The notes below the pieces were generated by a model. The model did no database searches. It was not told the origin of the DNA and saw only the letters and a program-made list of their open reading frames with translations. The translations under genes were made by a program, and so were the position numbers. Positions 26,101 to 39,800 of a DNA stretch of 64,000 bases are shown here, in pieces; the first letter of the stretch is position 1, and every line of letters begins with the position of its first letter. This DNA is from Megachile rotundata (lineage: Eukaryota; Arthropoda; Insecta; Hymenoptera; Megachilidae), in the NCBI RefSeq assembly GCF_050947335.1, contig NC_134993.1, positions 16,058,001 to 16,122,000 on the forward strand. Direction: 5' to 3'.

Positions 26101-27877
26101 AGAAGAGAAAAAGGAAGGGGTGGGACCATCCATGCTCTTCTTCTGGCGCGGCGTTCTTGCTCGTCAGCTGGACGCGGCCGCGAGCAAACGGTCTGGAAAA
26201 GAAGGGAGGGAAGAACGAGGGAAGGAGAGACGGGAAGACGAGAGAAGAGAGAGCCTCTTCTCTCCAGATGAGCTCTCTTTCGGAGCGGCTCGTCCACAAT
26301 CTGCTGCTCCAGTCTCGCGTCGAGTCCCGTAGGCGCATCTTTTCGGGGCTCGTTCCCTCTTGCCCTTCGACACCGTAGTGTTTCCGAAAACTTTAGGAGG
26401 AGGTCTTCTTCGAGGGCTATATGTAATCGTGCAGTTCGATCTTTTTAATTTATCGAGGGAAGAGTTCGAGTGGGAGGGTGCATGGTGACTTGGGAGTTTA
26501 CATGAATGAGGTTCGGTGTGTTTGGTAGAATCGTATGGGGGTTCATGGTGGAGTGATGTTACCTTCGTTGACAGGTATGGATGATTATATATGGAGTAAT
26601 TTGCGATGGGGTCTTGAAGGGTGTCGATGCTTCGTTGGGGTGGTATACACTTTTGTTACTGTCATTTTAACTCTCTGTACATTCGACTTTATATCAACTT
26701 TTTGTTATAATTAAAACTCTTTGCCTTTTATGGGGTGTACCATATGTAGCTGTGTCAATATCCTACACAACCAAGTGAATTTTACAAATTTAAAAATTTC
26801 GGACTTACATAATTTTTAATAAATTAGGGAAACTTCGTAGAGAAATTTCGCTTTCGAGGATACAATAATAAGCTAATTACCGAAGTTGTCAAAACAAGTT
26901 AATTAATTGAGAACTCTGTGTAGTTAATTATACACAGCTCATTTATTTTCCTCTCGCAAATACGGCAAGTAGATTTCTCCTTTTTGTTCGTAAATAGATC
27001 TCGTGGAAAATCGTTGCAGCAAAACGTGCAAACATGGTTGGTTTTTATACGAGTTTTGAACGAGCATGCTCACATTATGGAACTTTAGTGATAGCCTCTG
27101 CTCGGTTTGCTTTTGCGTTATGATAACGAGAAGCGAAGTGTGTAGCGTCGTGTTGCGAATTTTCGACGTACCAATCATTTTTCTTTTCGTATCTTTGTAC
27201 AAAGATTCCGAAATATTTAAAAGTAGATATTAGAAGTTTTGATAGATTTTGTAGGGTTTCAAGATAAATAGTTTCTAATAATAAACGACTTGAAATTTAA
27301 TTTCGTAGTTCCTGACTGGTCTCCGTCGGAGGAGCAGCTATTGTGAATATTTATATCAGAAGATAGTTCCATCTATCTCATCGTACTAATTTGGCGCTTC
27401 CGGAAAGGCGTCATAGCCAGCACTGAATCGCGACAATTATCACCCGTTGTCTCTCGGCTTGACGTGGCAAAATTCTTGCTGCCATGGTGTTCCGAAAGTT
27501 TTATTACGGTTCTTAAATAGAATTAATTAACACAATCTATAATGTTCATTTAAACACGGGATTATTTACAGAATGACTTAAATATTAGAGGAGACTCGTA
27601 AAAAAATCGTGAACGAAGCATCGGTCAACCCCTGTAAAAGTCTCCCTAAAGCAGAAGAAGAGCTCTTCTCCCGCAGCAGAATTCCTCGCGTGTCAGATTA
27701 CCCATCGGCCGTTCGATCAAGAACCATGATCGAGGATCCGATCGTGGTGTCGATCGCGAAGCACCGTTGAATCGTTCGAGTCCCTCAGTGTTCGAATAGT
27801 GATCTAGTACCATGAGTGTGACACGAGCCAACGAATAACTAGACGGATCGTGTTCGAACAGTTTGTCGCTTGAATCG
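23109..27877. other. Intergenic region between androglobin and fibrillin
   Basis: This is 4.8 kb with no supported exon. An ATTAAA at 23185-23190, 77 nt past the androglobin stop, is a plausible poly(A) signal. A purine-rich, GC-richer patch at about 26100-26360 gives overlapping open frames on both strands, but these are compositional. The right end should hold the fibrillin promoter; a TCAGTG initiator-like hexamer lies at 27785-27790 without a TATA box. Confidence 0.6.
23185..23190 (+). terminator. Candidate polyadenylation signal of androglobin
   Basis: ATTAAA lies 77 nt after the androglobin stop codon, in AT-rich DNA. It is the nearest signal-like hexamer. Confidence 0.3.
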
Positions 27878-30800
27878 ATGTTGCTGGCCGTGAAAATGCC
27901 GAACCAAGTGTTGTTTCTCGCGACGTGGTTGCTGCTGATCGTTCCCCGAGGAATCTCGGCAACGGGACAACGTTACACCACCAGCTCGACCCAGGATCTG
28001 GACAACACTCTGCAATCAGTACCACCTCTTGGGTGAGTATCGAGTTATCGAACATCCGTGAAGCGTGAAACGTTCAACGGGGCCAATCTGTGATCACCGA
28101 GGGATATCGATGGCCACGAGACAGTAATTTTCGTACCGTGTGATCGAAGATAGGCCGCGTTATGCTTGGAATTCGAGGATAATCGGGATGCTGTATTTAT
28201 CTTTTCCTTTTTTCTTTTATGGGGATTAAGGGAATTTATTCTCCTCGCACGACCATCAGGCAATTAATTTACAACCGATTTATTTGCCCATTCGGAAAAT
28301 ACGAAAGTTTAAGAACTCCGGAGAATAAAATCGAATCAGATCTAAGGCGACAGAAAATATCCCTTTCATTTTCGTTTTATGCCATCTCATCCCGATCGTA
28401 TAATAGCAATCTGAAGCGTGATTAAAATACCAAAGACGATTAATCTTTTTGATTTTAGTAGCAACGTTCGGAAACGATCGAGATGGAAAATCGATTAAAC
28501 AGATTCGTGATCGAATTCTCAGGCAGCGAGTGGTAGTCGTTTGACAGGTCCCCGAACACTCGCGTACGTGGGAATGTCAGTGATAAAGCTGTTTTCAGCT
28601 CGTTTCTATTTTTACTCGGCCGTTAGGGAGACAGGAATCTAATGAAATCGCTTCGACATCTTACTTTCTGCTCTAGTTTCGTTTTTTTCTTTTTCACGTT
28701 CGAGTGACGTAATGTCGCGCGTCTTGGAACAGCGTAATGTTTATCACGTGTCCAATATTTCTTTCTTGCCGCTTCGAAACATGCTGTTAGATAGCAAAAA
28801 AAGAATCCTCCAGATTCTTCAACGGCTTCTCCCGACTAAATTCCCTTTAATTTATTTCACGTGTTGCTAGTCACATTTATTTTACAGACGCTCGAAATGG
28901 CTGCCGCATTTAACTCGAGCTATTCGTTTCAGCCGACTTAATTTAATCTAGCTAACTATAACCCAGTCAGATTTAATAAATTTCAACGACGAAAATTAAT
29001 TCAGCCCGAAGTAATTTTATCGCTTTATTCTGACGACGAGGTTAGGTTAGGTTATGCTCGAGGAATAAATTCTTTCAGGATATTAAACCGTATGGCTGCG
29101 TATCATTGAACTTTCGCGGGTTAATATACATTAGCAGATGCACAGGAACGTATATGTACGTCGGTTGTGCAATCAAAGGGTTAAGCTCAGTCAGTGGCGA
29201 AGGTCAAGCGTCGAACGAAGTGTTCCCAGGCGATTCGCGGAAAACGTTTCCGCTTGGAAAGCCGCGCCAATTGACTGTAATTGACGGCTAATAATAATAA
29301 TAATGATTCGTCGACTGTTTGATTTCGCACTTGACACGATGACAGTGTTAATTTGACTTTCTCCTCTTTTGAAATTGAATTGATACCGTACATATAACGT
29401 AATATGCAGATAACCCAATTTGAAGAGTTATCGTCTCGTCGCCAGTTGTTCAATCAGACAGAATCTGCGATTTCGCAAAATTGTACGAGGAACCTCGTTT
29501 TCAAACATGTTTTTCTCGTAGATTTTACACTCGACTGATATTGATTTTGATATTGACAAATAAATGCACATGAATCTCAATTAATGTCACGGTGGAGCAA
29601 TTAATGTTGCATCGATAAACAATTAGAGAATGTTCTGGGAGGATAAATGTGCAATCGAAAGAGGATCGGAATGCCATGTAAATGGAAGCTTGTGACGGTT
29701 TATTGTACAAAAGCCACGAGAACGGACGGTATTAGCCAGCCCCGCGGAAAAGTAATCGACATTAGCGGGGGTATCGTATAACTGGGAGCAGAGGAACTAG
29801 TTTGTTACGGTAAAAGATTCTTGGCAGCTCGTTGCACGCGATAGTGGCACCGCGGGGATCTCTCCCGACGTCGCAGCCGGTGAATCTCGATACGGGGAAA
29901 AATAAGTATAGTCGGAATAACGACGATCTCGTGATTTCACTTAATACGGGACATTAGCCGAGGCGATAACGTCAATCCAGTCGGCGGTTTTGCCAACGTC
30001 GAGGTTGTTGCCATTTAACTCCTTCCCCATTGTCCACGTTTAAATTTACCGCCAAATCTATCATCTTAATTACTCTCCTCTGTCGCTATTTTACATACAA
30101 ATTGAGATCGCAATTTGTTGTGACGTAATTTCATGACATAAAAGCATCGCGAAATGGCACTTATATCACATTGATTTAAAGATTAATCGATAATTCTGGT
30201 TCTTGTGGAACAAACAAGCTGTTAGCCAATCTTCGGTTGAGCACCGATCACTAGACGTTCAATGTCTTTGACAATCCTTTAATATTTCAATCATTTGATA
30301 AAACAGTAATTTGTAGAATTGCAATTTGAAAGCGATGAAAAATGTACCCTTGTTATATCAAAGATCGAAGAAGGTTGTTCGACAAATCAAAGATTCGAAC
30401 GACGGTAATCCGAGATGTTTCTTTTTCATCGACTTTAATCGAGACGCGTTTCAGGCGCGAAACGATAATTGATGCGACGTATTAATGGCGCAATTGATCG
30501 CCACCGGTTAGGTAGAGTCGCGTGAAACGTGTTTCTAATTGGCCGTGACAAGATACCAGGCTCTAATGCGTCTTTATTAATGAAAAAGTAGCTCGAGTGT
30601 AAAGCTCGTTGGATTCGCTCGATTTTCGATGGCCTTCTACCTCAGGGTCGATTAACGCATGATCCCGGATGATTGACGCGAATTTTCCTCGATTAAATCG
30701 TGTAATCGCCCCGGGCGGAGGATGTTTCGTGATAGTTCATTAACGCCTATACTCTTGAACGGACTACTTTGTAGAAGGCTGCCCTCTCGTGATAAAATAA

Positions 30801-33800
30801 TTTGTTAAATTGCCGAGGATTGCTGTGACTAATTGTAATGGTCGAGTTTCACGACATTGAAATAACAAAATTCGACTATTTATTTATTAAATCGATACGT
30901 TGAACAGGCCTTTAATAAGGTTTCCAAGATCGTAGAAAAATGAGGATGGCAATGAAGAAGGAGGCTGGTTAGTCGAAGGCGTGTAATCGGCCAGTTAGAT
31001 AGATAACTCGTGCCCTACAATCGATGAACTTTGTCATTTATCGGTTGTACTTCTCCAGCCGCGACGATAATGTTCCCAAGCAAATTTATCGCCGGTTTAC
31101 GATATTTACTTACAACTCTCGAATTAAATGGACTGCTGCACCTCGGGGTTGACTCTTTTATGATTGGACGGTTTAGAGTCTGACACGATTTCGTGACATA
31201 TCACTTATTTTTCACTAATCGGTATTTTAATGCATCCGAGAGGAGTCGTTTTGCAACGATTAATTTTCATCGAGGAGGTAGACTATTTTGTGCTCAGGGG
31301 TTGAAGAATTCGAACAGTGACGTCATTCTTATCGCACGACGAACCGTATCACTTGAAATTGAGATTTCGCCGAATCCGAGTTATATACGTTCGACCCCAT
31401 TCCAGCGAATCGATCCTAATTGGCGAACAATTCTCGTTACCGACGATTTCGACCGAAACGTGTCAGTATGCAACGTAGCCACTTTTCCTCCCCCCAGTTC
31501 CTCTTCTTTTCACTTCCGCTGCGTTACGTAAAGGCTTCGTTTAGTCTCGACTAATCCAACTTGTAGACTAACCGTGAATAATTAAGTGATGATCCCATTA
31601 GCCGTGAAATAGGTCCTATTTTCGACCCGTCATCGACTTGTGGGAACATAACCCTTGCGTCTAAGAGGATTATCTCGTGTTCTTCACTCGTGGGGTGCTT
31701 CTGACATCTCCAAAGATAGGTCCAGTAATTTTTAACCTACGAGTAGGTTACTGAAAAAACACCAGACGTATTGAATTCATCTTCGTTTACAATTAAGCTC
31801 ACACATGTTCAATTGCGACAATCACCGATTCCTCGTCGAACCCTTTCCTCTAACAAACGTACAATAAATTTCCATCGCAGTTTCGTAACAACACTGTCCT
31901 TAATAAGCAGTTTTAAAATGACCATAAGTCATAAATTAATGTTCTACCTAATTCGTCGTCTCGTTTTTTCCACCCCACTCCCTTGCACTTTTTTCTCGCT
32001 CACTGGTATGAAAGCTATTCGAGCTTAGAAACTCAACACGGTCTACTTTATTAGTCGCCTTTTGATCGCTTTAACTGTTAATGGACCATAATCCGCCATC
32101 TCGACAGAGCCATTCCAGCGGCCGTTTCAGATCCATTAAGTGCACTTTCCAATTGAACTTTTAAACCCACACCCGCCGCTGAGGCTGTTTAGACACGCAT
32201 CAGGGTTTGTGCTGTTGGTTTATTGGATTATTGCGGGAGCACGCATACCGCGAACCGCTTTGCGAATTAAATCGATGAACAGGTCATTTTTCAACGCTTT
32301 GTTTTCTTTTTCGTTCACTTTCTTTGTAACGCGGTTGAAGAATGATTTAACATCTGATCTCGGTAACATCCAGTTACAATATTTGGTCGTGTAATTACAA
32401 ATTATTCGAATAATTACTTAGTCCGCAATGTTTCTCCAATTAGCTGTTAATATTTGAACATCGTAATTAAACGTCGTAAATCAATTACATATATAATTAG
32501 TAAGCAAACAGGTATTCAAATTTATTAGAGGATTACCTGATCAGGTGACATTACTCAAGCAGGTGACTGCCAACATCATTTCCATATCGCGATAAATACA
32601 GTTTCCTCATTAATAATATTGAAAGTCAGCCAGCATACGATAACGTTGCTTCAAAAGATAAATCGTTCACGAACAGGCAGAAGGGAGCAACACCAAAGGT
32701 GTCGTCGTCGACGCGATGATTGATTTTTATCCGAGAAATTAATTGGAAAATTATAGTTCGCACGAAAGTTGCGACAGGTAAAGATCTCGCCGGTAATATG
32801 TATGCAGATCAGCTGCTCTTTCGAAAGGGCATCATCGAATTCATTATCAAATTGGAAATCGTTGACAGAGCATGGCGGTGGCGCGAAGGCTGTAATTATG
32901 AAATAATGAGCAGCTGCATATAACGATACCCTTCCTCAACGGGCGTATAATTTGTTGAATAAACAACGCGTCAAACATTGGCCAATTATACCGGTGTAAC
33001 GAAGGGGCTCCGATACGTTGTAATTCCGCGCTATTCGATTACACGTTCAATTCGATTTACCGTAATTCGATGCGATTTAATCCGGCACTGTAATTTGACG
33101 CGTTGATTCAATTCCGAGACTGCACGCGACTCGAGGTAATTCCACGCGGTTCAATTCCGTACTTTCGATGAATTAACATCGACATTGAACGCTGAAAAAG
33201 CCAAAGTTCCGTTCGCGAGTGATAAGGCGAAACGGGGTCGACGCGTTGTCGGAAAACGGAAACGCGATTTTTAGCGTGGCGGTAAACGGTATGTCGTGGC
33301 ACGCGCTGACAAGAAGAAAGAATGGGAAGAGAACGTGGTGTGCCACCTCGGAACAAGGCGGCCATTCACACGGACCGGCTCGTGATTAACGTCAGCTGCT
33401 ATATAGCCGGTCTCCGAGTACGCGCCACTTACGCCTTGGCGCCGCAACTCGCTGCGCTTACGCGGATTTACACGCCCGTAAACACGACCCCTTTTTCTCT
33501 TTTTTCTCTCCGCAGCTGATAATCAAACGCTCTATCTTGCGGAGAACTATTTACAACACAAGTTAAATTCGTTCACTTTTCTAAAACTTGTCAATTTTAA
33601 AAAAATAGTCCAAACTTTTAAGGGTAGTTTATTCCCAAGAACTAAATTCTAATTATGTTTTGCCAGGCCAAACGTGTGCAGGTCAAGATACAAGAATTAC
33701 TGCTGCCCCGGCTGGACGAAGAAGCCCGAGACCGGTCTCTGTGTAATCCGTAAGTACGCAACAGGCATTTCGAACTGAAAAGTTCAATTATAATCCCCCG

Positions 33801-36800
33801 GTGAATTTTCCCGTCTAATTGGACGTGATCTCATAAGCCGTTGTTGGCCTGCTCGAACGCGGTCAATTTTAGCTGCGATTATCGAAAGGGACTGGAAAGT
33901 AACATCGATGATCGAACACGCTTTTGCATGGCGATAAATAATTGCAACGTTACGTAATCAGCGGATAAATAGATGTTCGTACCGCACGATCGATCGACTC
34001 GGATGAAATTGCTTTAATGGTTTGTTACACGCTTCCTGTTGATCGTATTGTCTACCGTGTTTGCCTATCGAAATTGCTTTTCGATGTATCATTCTGTTTG
34101 GATTAGGTGTTCTATTACTGTAATTATTAACAACGTGTATTATAGAAATGCTAAATGTTAGGAGCATTGATCGAGATACTGTAGATTAAAAATATTTATA
34201 GCGGTGTGTACGAGACGATGCGGTTCACTGGGCAGATGCATCAGACCAAACATATGTTTGTGCGAGGGTGGCACGGTAGCCTCCTCTTGCAGTAGTAGCC
34301 AAACCAAAGGTAATATTCCACTACAATTTTTCAACTAACAATGATCTTGACAAGCCTACTTTCGTAACAGCTTCCAGCCACGAAAGTGGAAACGCGTTAG
34401 ACAGGGGTGAGTCCGGTAGGTGCAGGGCGCACTGCATAAACGGAAACTGCGTGGATGGCAGGTGTCAGTGTCGTAGTGGATACCAAGGAGAGTTCTGCAA
34501 CGAACGTGAGTTAGATCATAGTTTTCATCTAGGTCAGATTTGATATCCGTTTACGTCATTTAGACCAACATTGATACGTCATCTAGGTCAGAATTGATAC
34601 CAAAAGTAGAATTTAACGTGAATGTTTTTGCTGCTTTAAATAAATTGTATTTAACAGCGATCTGTCGCGAGCCGTGTCTGAATCAAGGAAGGTGTATCGG
34701 TCCAGATCGCTGCGCCTGCATCTACGGATACACAGGTAGACGCTGTGAAACCGATTACAGGTAAACATCTCGTCGAATCGAACCGAAGTTTCAATTAACG
34801 CAAAGTAAATGCATTCTCTGTCCTTGCAGGACCGGTCCTTGTTACACGAAGGTAAAGAACGGTCAATGTTTGGCGAATCTTCAGGGTGTCGTTTGCACCC
34901 GACAATTGTGCTGCGCTACTGTGGGCAAGGGTTGGGGTCACCCTTGCGAAAGGTGTCCGGCCAGACTCGATTGCGAACTAGGACACTTGAAAACTAATCA
35001 AGGCCAATGCGTCGGTAAATTATAAAACCACCGTCTCATTTGCGAATTATTCAGCGACATGCACGACAAATATTCAGAATTTCATTTCATGTAATTAATT
35101 AGATATCAACGAGTGCGAAGCGATACCAGGGTTATGCGAGGGTGGCAAGTGCCTGAACACTCCAGGATCGTTCACCTGCGAATGTCCTGATGGGCAGGCG
35201 AGAGACCCCGAGACAAACTCCTGCAAGGATCGGGACGAGTGTCAGGAGGAAGGAATCTGTACAGATGGACGCTGCGTGAACACAAATGGCGGATATTACT
35301 GTCTATGCAATCCTGGATTCATTCAGAGCCAAGATCGAAAATTCTGTATCGGTACGAACAATTCAAAAATTACTCCAACAAATTATTAGGACTTAAGATG
35401 CATTTTTGATCAATAAAATTGCAGACGGGAGGCAAGGACTATGTTACACGTCGGTGAACAGGAACGGTCAGTGCAGAAACCGACTAGCAATGAGGCTGAG
35501 CAAGAAGGATTGCTGCTGCGGCAAGAACATGGGACGCGGTTGGGGCGACGAGTGCTACATTTGTCCCAATCCCGGAAGTGGTACGTAGAAACAATAGAAA
35601 TACCTCCGTGAAAGAACGTTTAAGTGGAGCGTTCGAATTAAAAACGAAGCCGCCCAGGAGGCACGGACAATGTTTACGGTAATTGCGAGTAACGGGAACC
35701 GTGTTATTACTCAATTATAGACGATTACAGCAGGCTATGCTTGCAACAATTGCAACCGATCACCGCCATAAACGAGTGCGTTCTACGACCGGACATTTGC
35801 GGAAGCGGGAAGTGTATCGACACGGAGGATGGATACGAGTGCGATTGTTATCCCGGTTTCACGAAGAAGGCTGGCAGATGCGAGGACGTCGACGAGTGTC
35901 TCTTGGGATACTGCCAGGGTGGCACTTGCCAGAATTACGAGGGTAGTTTTACCTGCCAGTGCCCTCCAGGTTTCGTCGTGTCGGGAGAGGGAAGATATTG
36001 CACAGGTAATTTTTCGTAGGTTCGGATTAGACGAACATAGAGAAATTTGCATTTTCTTACAGATCACGATGAATGTCAGGACACAGGAATGTGCAACAAC
36101 GGACACTGCATCAACATGAACGGGTCCTTCAAGTGCAAGTGCAACGATGGTTATGCTTTGTCACCTACGAGGAACACTTGCATCGGTAGGTTTCTTTCAC
36201 AGATGCGATAAACCTGAGGGCTTTTTTTAATGCGAATATGGTCACAGATATCAACGAATGCGCCGACAATCCTCGTATCTGCTTGAACGGAAGATGCGAG
36301 AACACCCCAGGATCGTATCACTGCATCTGTCAATCTGGATTCACCGCGTCACGAGATAACACGTTCTGCGTCGACATGGACGAGTGTTCCACCAGTGGCA
36401 TGTGCGAGAACGGGAAGTGCGTGAACATGGAGGGTTCTTTCAAATGCGTCTGCGACTCTGGCTTCCGGATCGGGCCGGATCAAAGCCACTGCATCGGTGT
36501 GTGTCCTCATACCACACTTTTCCAATTTAACTTTCAGAATTTATTCCAAATCTTTGTCTTTGCAAAAATTTATTATACAAAGATACTTTTCTCTCGTTAG
36601 ATATCGACGAGTGTCTAAGCGGACCCTGTCAGAATGGACGCTGCATCAACACCCCTGGCAGCTTCCGGTGCGAATGTCACCCTGGATTCAACTTAGGACC
36701 AGATGGAAGATCCTGCTTAGGTCTGTCCCCAAAATTTAATTTCACAATCCTGAACAGAACTGAGAATTCTACTTCTAACAGACACGAGAAGAGATTTGTG

Positions 36801-39800
36801 CTACTCGCAATACAAGGATGGACAGTGTTCTAATCCGACATCGACAGCGGTGACAAAATCAAGTTGCTGCTGTTGCACCGTGATCCTGGGTCAACCCATG
36901 GGCTGGGGAAGTACCTGTCAACCTTGTCCACTTCCTGGCACCACAGAATTTGATGCTTTGTGTCCCCATGGAGCTGGAATGACTTACAATGGAGATGGTA
37001 AACAGAATGTGTTGAACGCATAATGAATATATTAGCTACTGAGTGCCTCTTAATTTATGAAACTATGAAACAGACATCAACGAGTGCGCACAGAACCCCA
37101 ATATCTGCGTGAACGGTGGTTGCGAGAACCTGATGGGAACCTATCGCTGCATCTGCGACAGTGGCTACGAGGTGGACTCCACCGGAAAACAGTGCAGCGA
37201 TATAAATGAATGCGAACTAGAAGAGTCCCTCTGCAGCGGTGGTCAATGTCGAAACACGCCCGGAAGCTTCCAGGTATATAATCTTCCCATTACCCCAATT
37301 TAAGTGAATTAAACCTATCCCAGAGATTCATGGTTTGGTATTCACACAGTGTATCTGTCCAAGTGGAACGAGATTCAACACGCAGAACCACATGTGCGAG
37401 GACATCGACGAGTGCGAGGAACTCGGTCCGGATGTGTGCTTGAACGGGATCTGTGTGAACACTCCGACTTCCTACGAGTGCGAGTGCTCTCCGGGATACG
37501 TTCTCGATCACAGTGGCCACATATGCATGGGTACAACAAATTTACCAAGCCTTCAATGTTTAGTAATAGAAATTTTCTGAGACCAAAACTTCTCTTAGAT
37601 AACAGGAGGGGTTCCTGCTGGACGAAAATGATAGACGGTCGCTGCGAGTACAATCTACCGAGACTGGCACTCAAATCGGAGTGCTGTTGCTCGGTGGGAG
37701 TTGCTTGGGGAAGCCCTTGCGAGCTCTGCGATCACTCTCTGTGCGAGTGCTCTAAGGGATACGCGAAATTTGGCGGTAAAGACTGCGTTGACGTGAACGA
37801 GTGCGAACTGAACAGCGGAATTTGCAAAGGAGGGGGCACCTGTGTTAATACGGATGGCTCCTATCGCTGTGAATGTCCTCCTGGATTGACTTTGGACGCG
37901 ACACGTAAGTACCTCCACACGTGAATTGATATTTTACAAGATAACAAGGCTATCACCTATGAATAGAATGTCGTTCTGATCGGTATAAACTTAATTTTGT
38001 TCAGATACCACTTGCATAGACACCAGACAAGAGACCTGCTACCTAGACTACCGCCACGGTCAGTGTTCGAACGCGATCGAGGGTCAATTTTCCAAGAGTC
38101 TCTGTTGCTGCTCCGTGGGTCGCGCATGGGGCACCGAAAGATGCGAGTCCTGCCCGAAACCGGGTACCCATGCCCACCAAGAACTGTGTCCCAGAGGACA
38201 CGGTTTTACCGACAAGCAGGACATCAACGAGTGCATCGAGTTTCCCGGCATGTGTCTGAACGGGAGGTGCAAGAACACAGTTGGTACTTTCAGTTGCAAG
38301 TGCAATCAAGGTTTTGCGTTAGACGAACACGGCATCAAGTGCAATGGTAAGTGACGATTATCTTGGGTCAAAGGTGTTAATGGGACTCATTTATTCGTGT
38401 TGCTTCAAGAGCAATATTTTTGTGGTATTCACTAACAATTATCGCGTGTGCAGATATCGATGAGTGCGAGATCATGCATGGAGTGTGCGGGAACGGGACC
38501 TGTAGGAATACGCCTGGCAATTTTCAGTGCGACTGTAATCCTGGGTATCGCAGCAGCGATATCATGAAAATTTGCATGGGTACGTATCGTGTGGACTAAC
38601 ACTAACAAATTCGGAAGAACAAAAGTAAATTAACTAGTAGTTATTAATTATAGATATAAACGAATGCGAAGAGACACCAGGGTTGTGTCTAGGAGGTACC
38701 TGCATCAATACCGAAGGCAGTTTCAAGTGCCAGTGTCCTCCAGGACACGAGCTGGGTCCCGACAAGCAGTCCTGTAAGGACATCGACGAGTGCTCGAGAA
38801 CCAGCGGAATTTGCTCGAATGGAGTCTGCGAGAACATGATGGGCACTTATCAGTGCATATGCGACGACGGTTATCAACAGACCGGGTTGAAGTCGCATTG
38901 CGAGGACATAAACGAATGCGCGGCCAGTAATGGAGGGTGCGAAGATATTTGCTTGAACACGCCAGGCAGCTTCTCTTGCTCTTGCAGGTATATTTTGATA
39001 TATTAACTTAGACGATATAATTTTCCTATATGGAACTATTTTCTGAATAGCACTGGATTTGCACTGAACCTCGATGGTCGATCCTGCGTGGACGTCGACG
39101 AGTGCAAAGAGAATCCTCGAATTTGTAACGGAGGCAAGTGCAGCAACATCCCTGGCGGCTACATATGCACCTGCACCGATGGACTGCTGCCCGGAAAGGA
39201 CGGAGCATCTTGCATAGGTAAATAAAAGAATTCTTAAAAGAGGACTAGAAATTAAAAATCCTATTTTCGATAGATGTCGACGAGTGCACTACGCAGCCCC
39301 AGATATGTGGCTATGGAGAATGCTACAACACCATCGGTTCCTTCAACTGTCGCTGCGAAGAAGGATACTCCGTGAAACCCGATGCGGGTCCTGGTTGCAC
39401 AGACGACGACGAGTGTCTGCTAAATGCTTATTCCTGCAGCGAATTCGCAGAGTGCCAGAACACTCAAGGATCGTACGAGTGCACCTGTCATGAAGGCTTC
39501 GTAGGAAATGGAGTCGAGTGCAGGGACATAAACGAGTGCCTCACGAATAATGGAGGATGCGATTCTAACGCACAGTGCATCAACACCGAGGGATCCTTCA
39601 AGGTAACGTTTCAAAAAGTTTTATTAACGCGTGATTTTGAACACAGTACCGCTGGCATCATCTTGCGGCGAGTGCCTCAGGTAACGAAAGACGAAATTTC
39701 TTTTCTTTTTGCATAAAACAAACACATTTTGCAATTTGCGGAAATATACAACAGATGTACGAACTTAAAATAGCATCAATTTTCTTCATTTAAAAAAAAT

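Larger units (their letters stand above)
27878..35014 (+). other. FBN: Fibrillin exons 1-6: signal peptide, FUN, EGF1-3, hybrid 1
   Basis: Exons 27878-28032, 33667-33749, 34202-34309, 34371-34505, 34658-34760, 34830-35014. Exon 2 starts GPNVCRSRYKNYCCPGW, nearly the vertebrate FUN sequence. Exon 6 encodes hybrid 1 (about residues 195-256) with QLCCATVGKGWGHPCERCP. It has nine cysteines, as in vertebrate hybrid 1, where one is unpaired. The segment between signal peptide and FUN lacks the Arg-rich furin site that precedes mature vertebrate fibrillin-1. Confidence 0.9.

Noticed and set aside
25994..26378. Overlapping frames on both strands in the purine-rich patch
   Set aside because: Arg/Glu/Lys composition follows from AAG/GAG-rich DNA; several frames are open at once and none has a domain.
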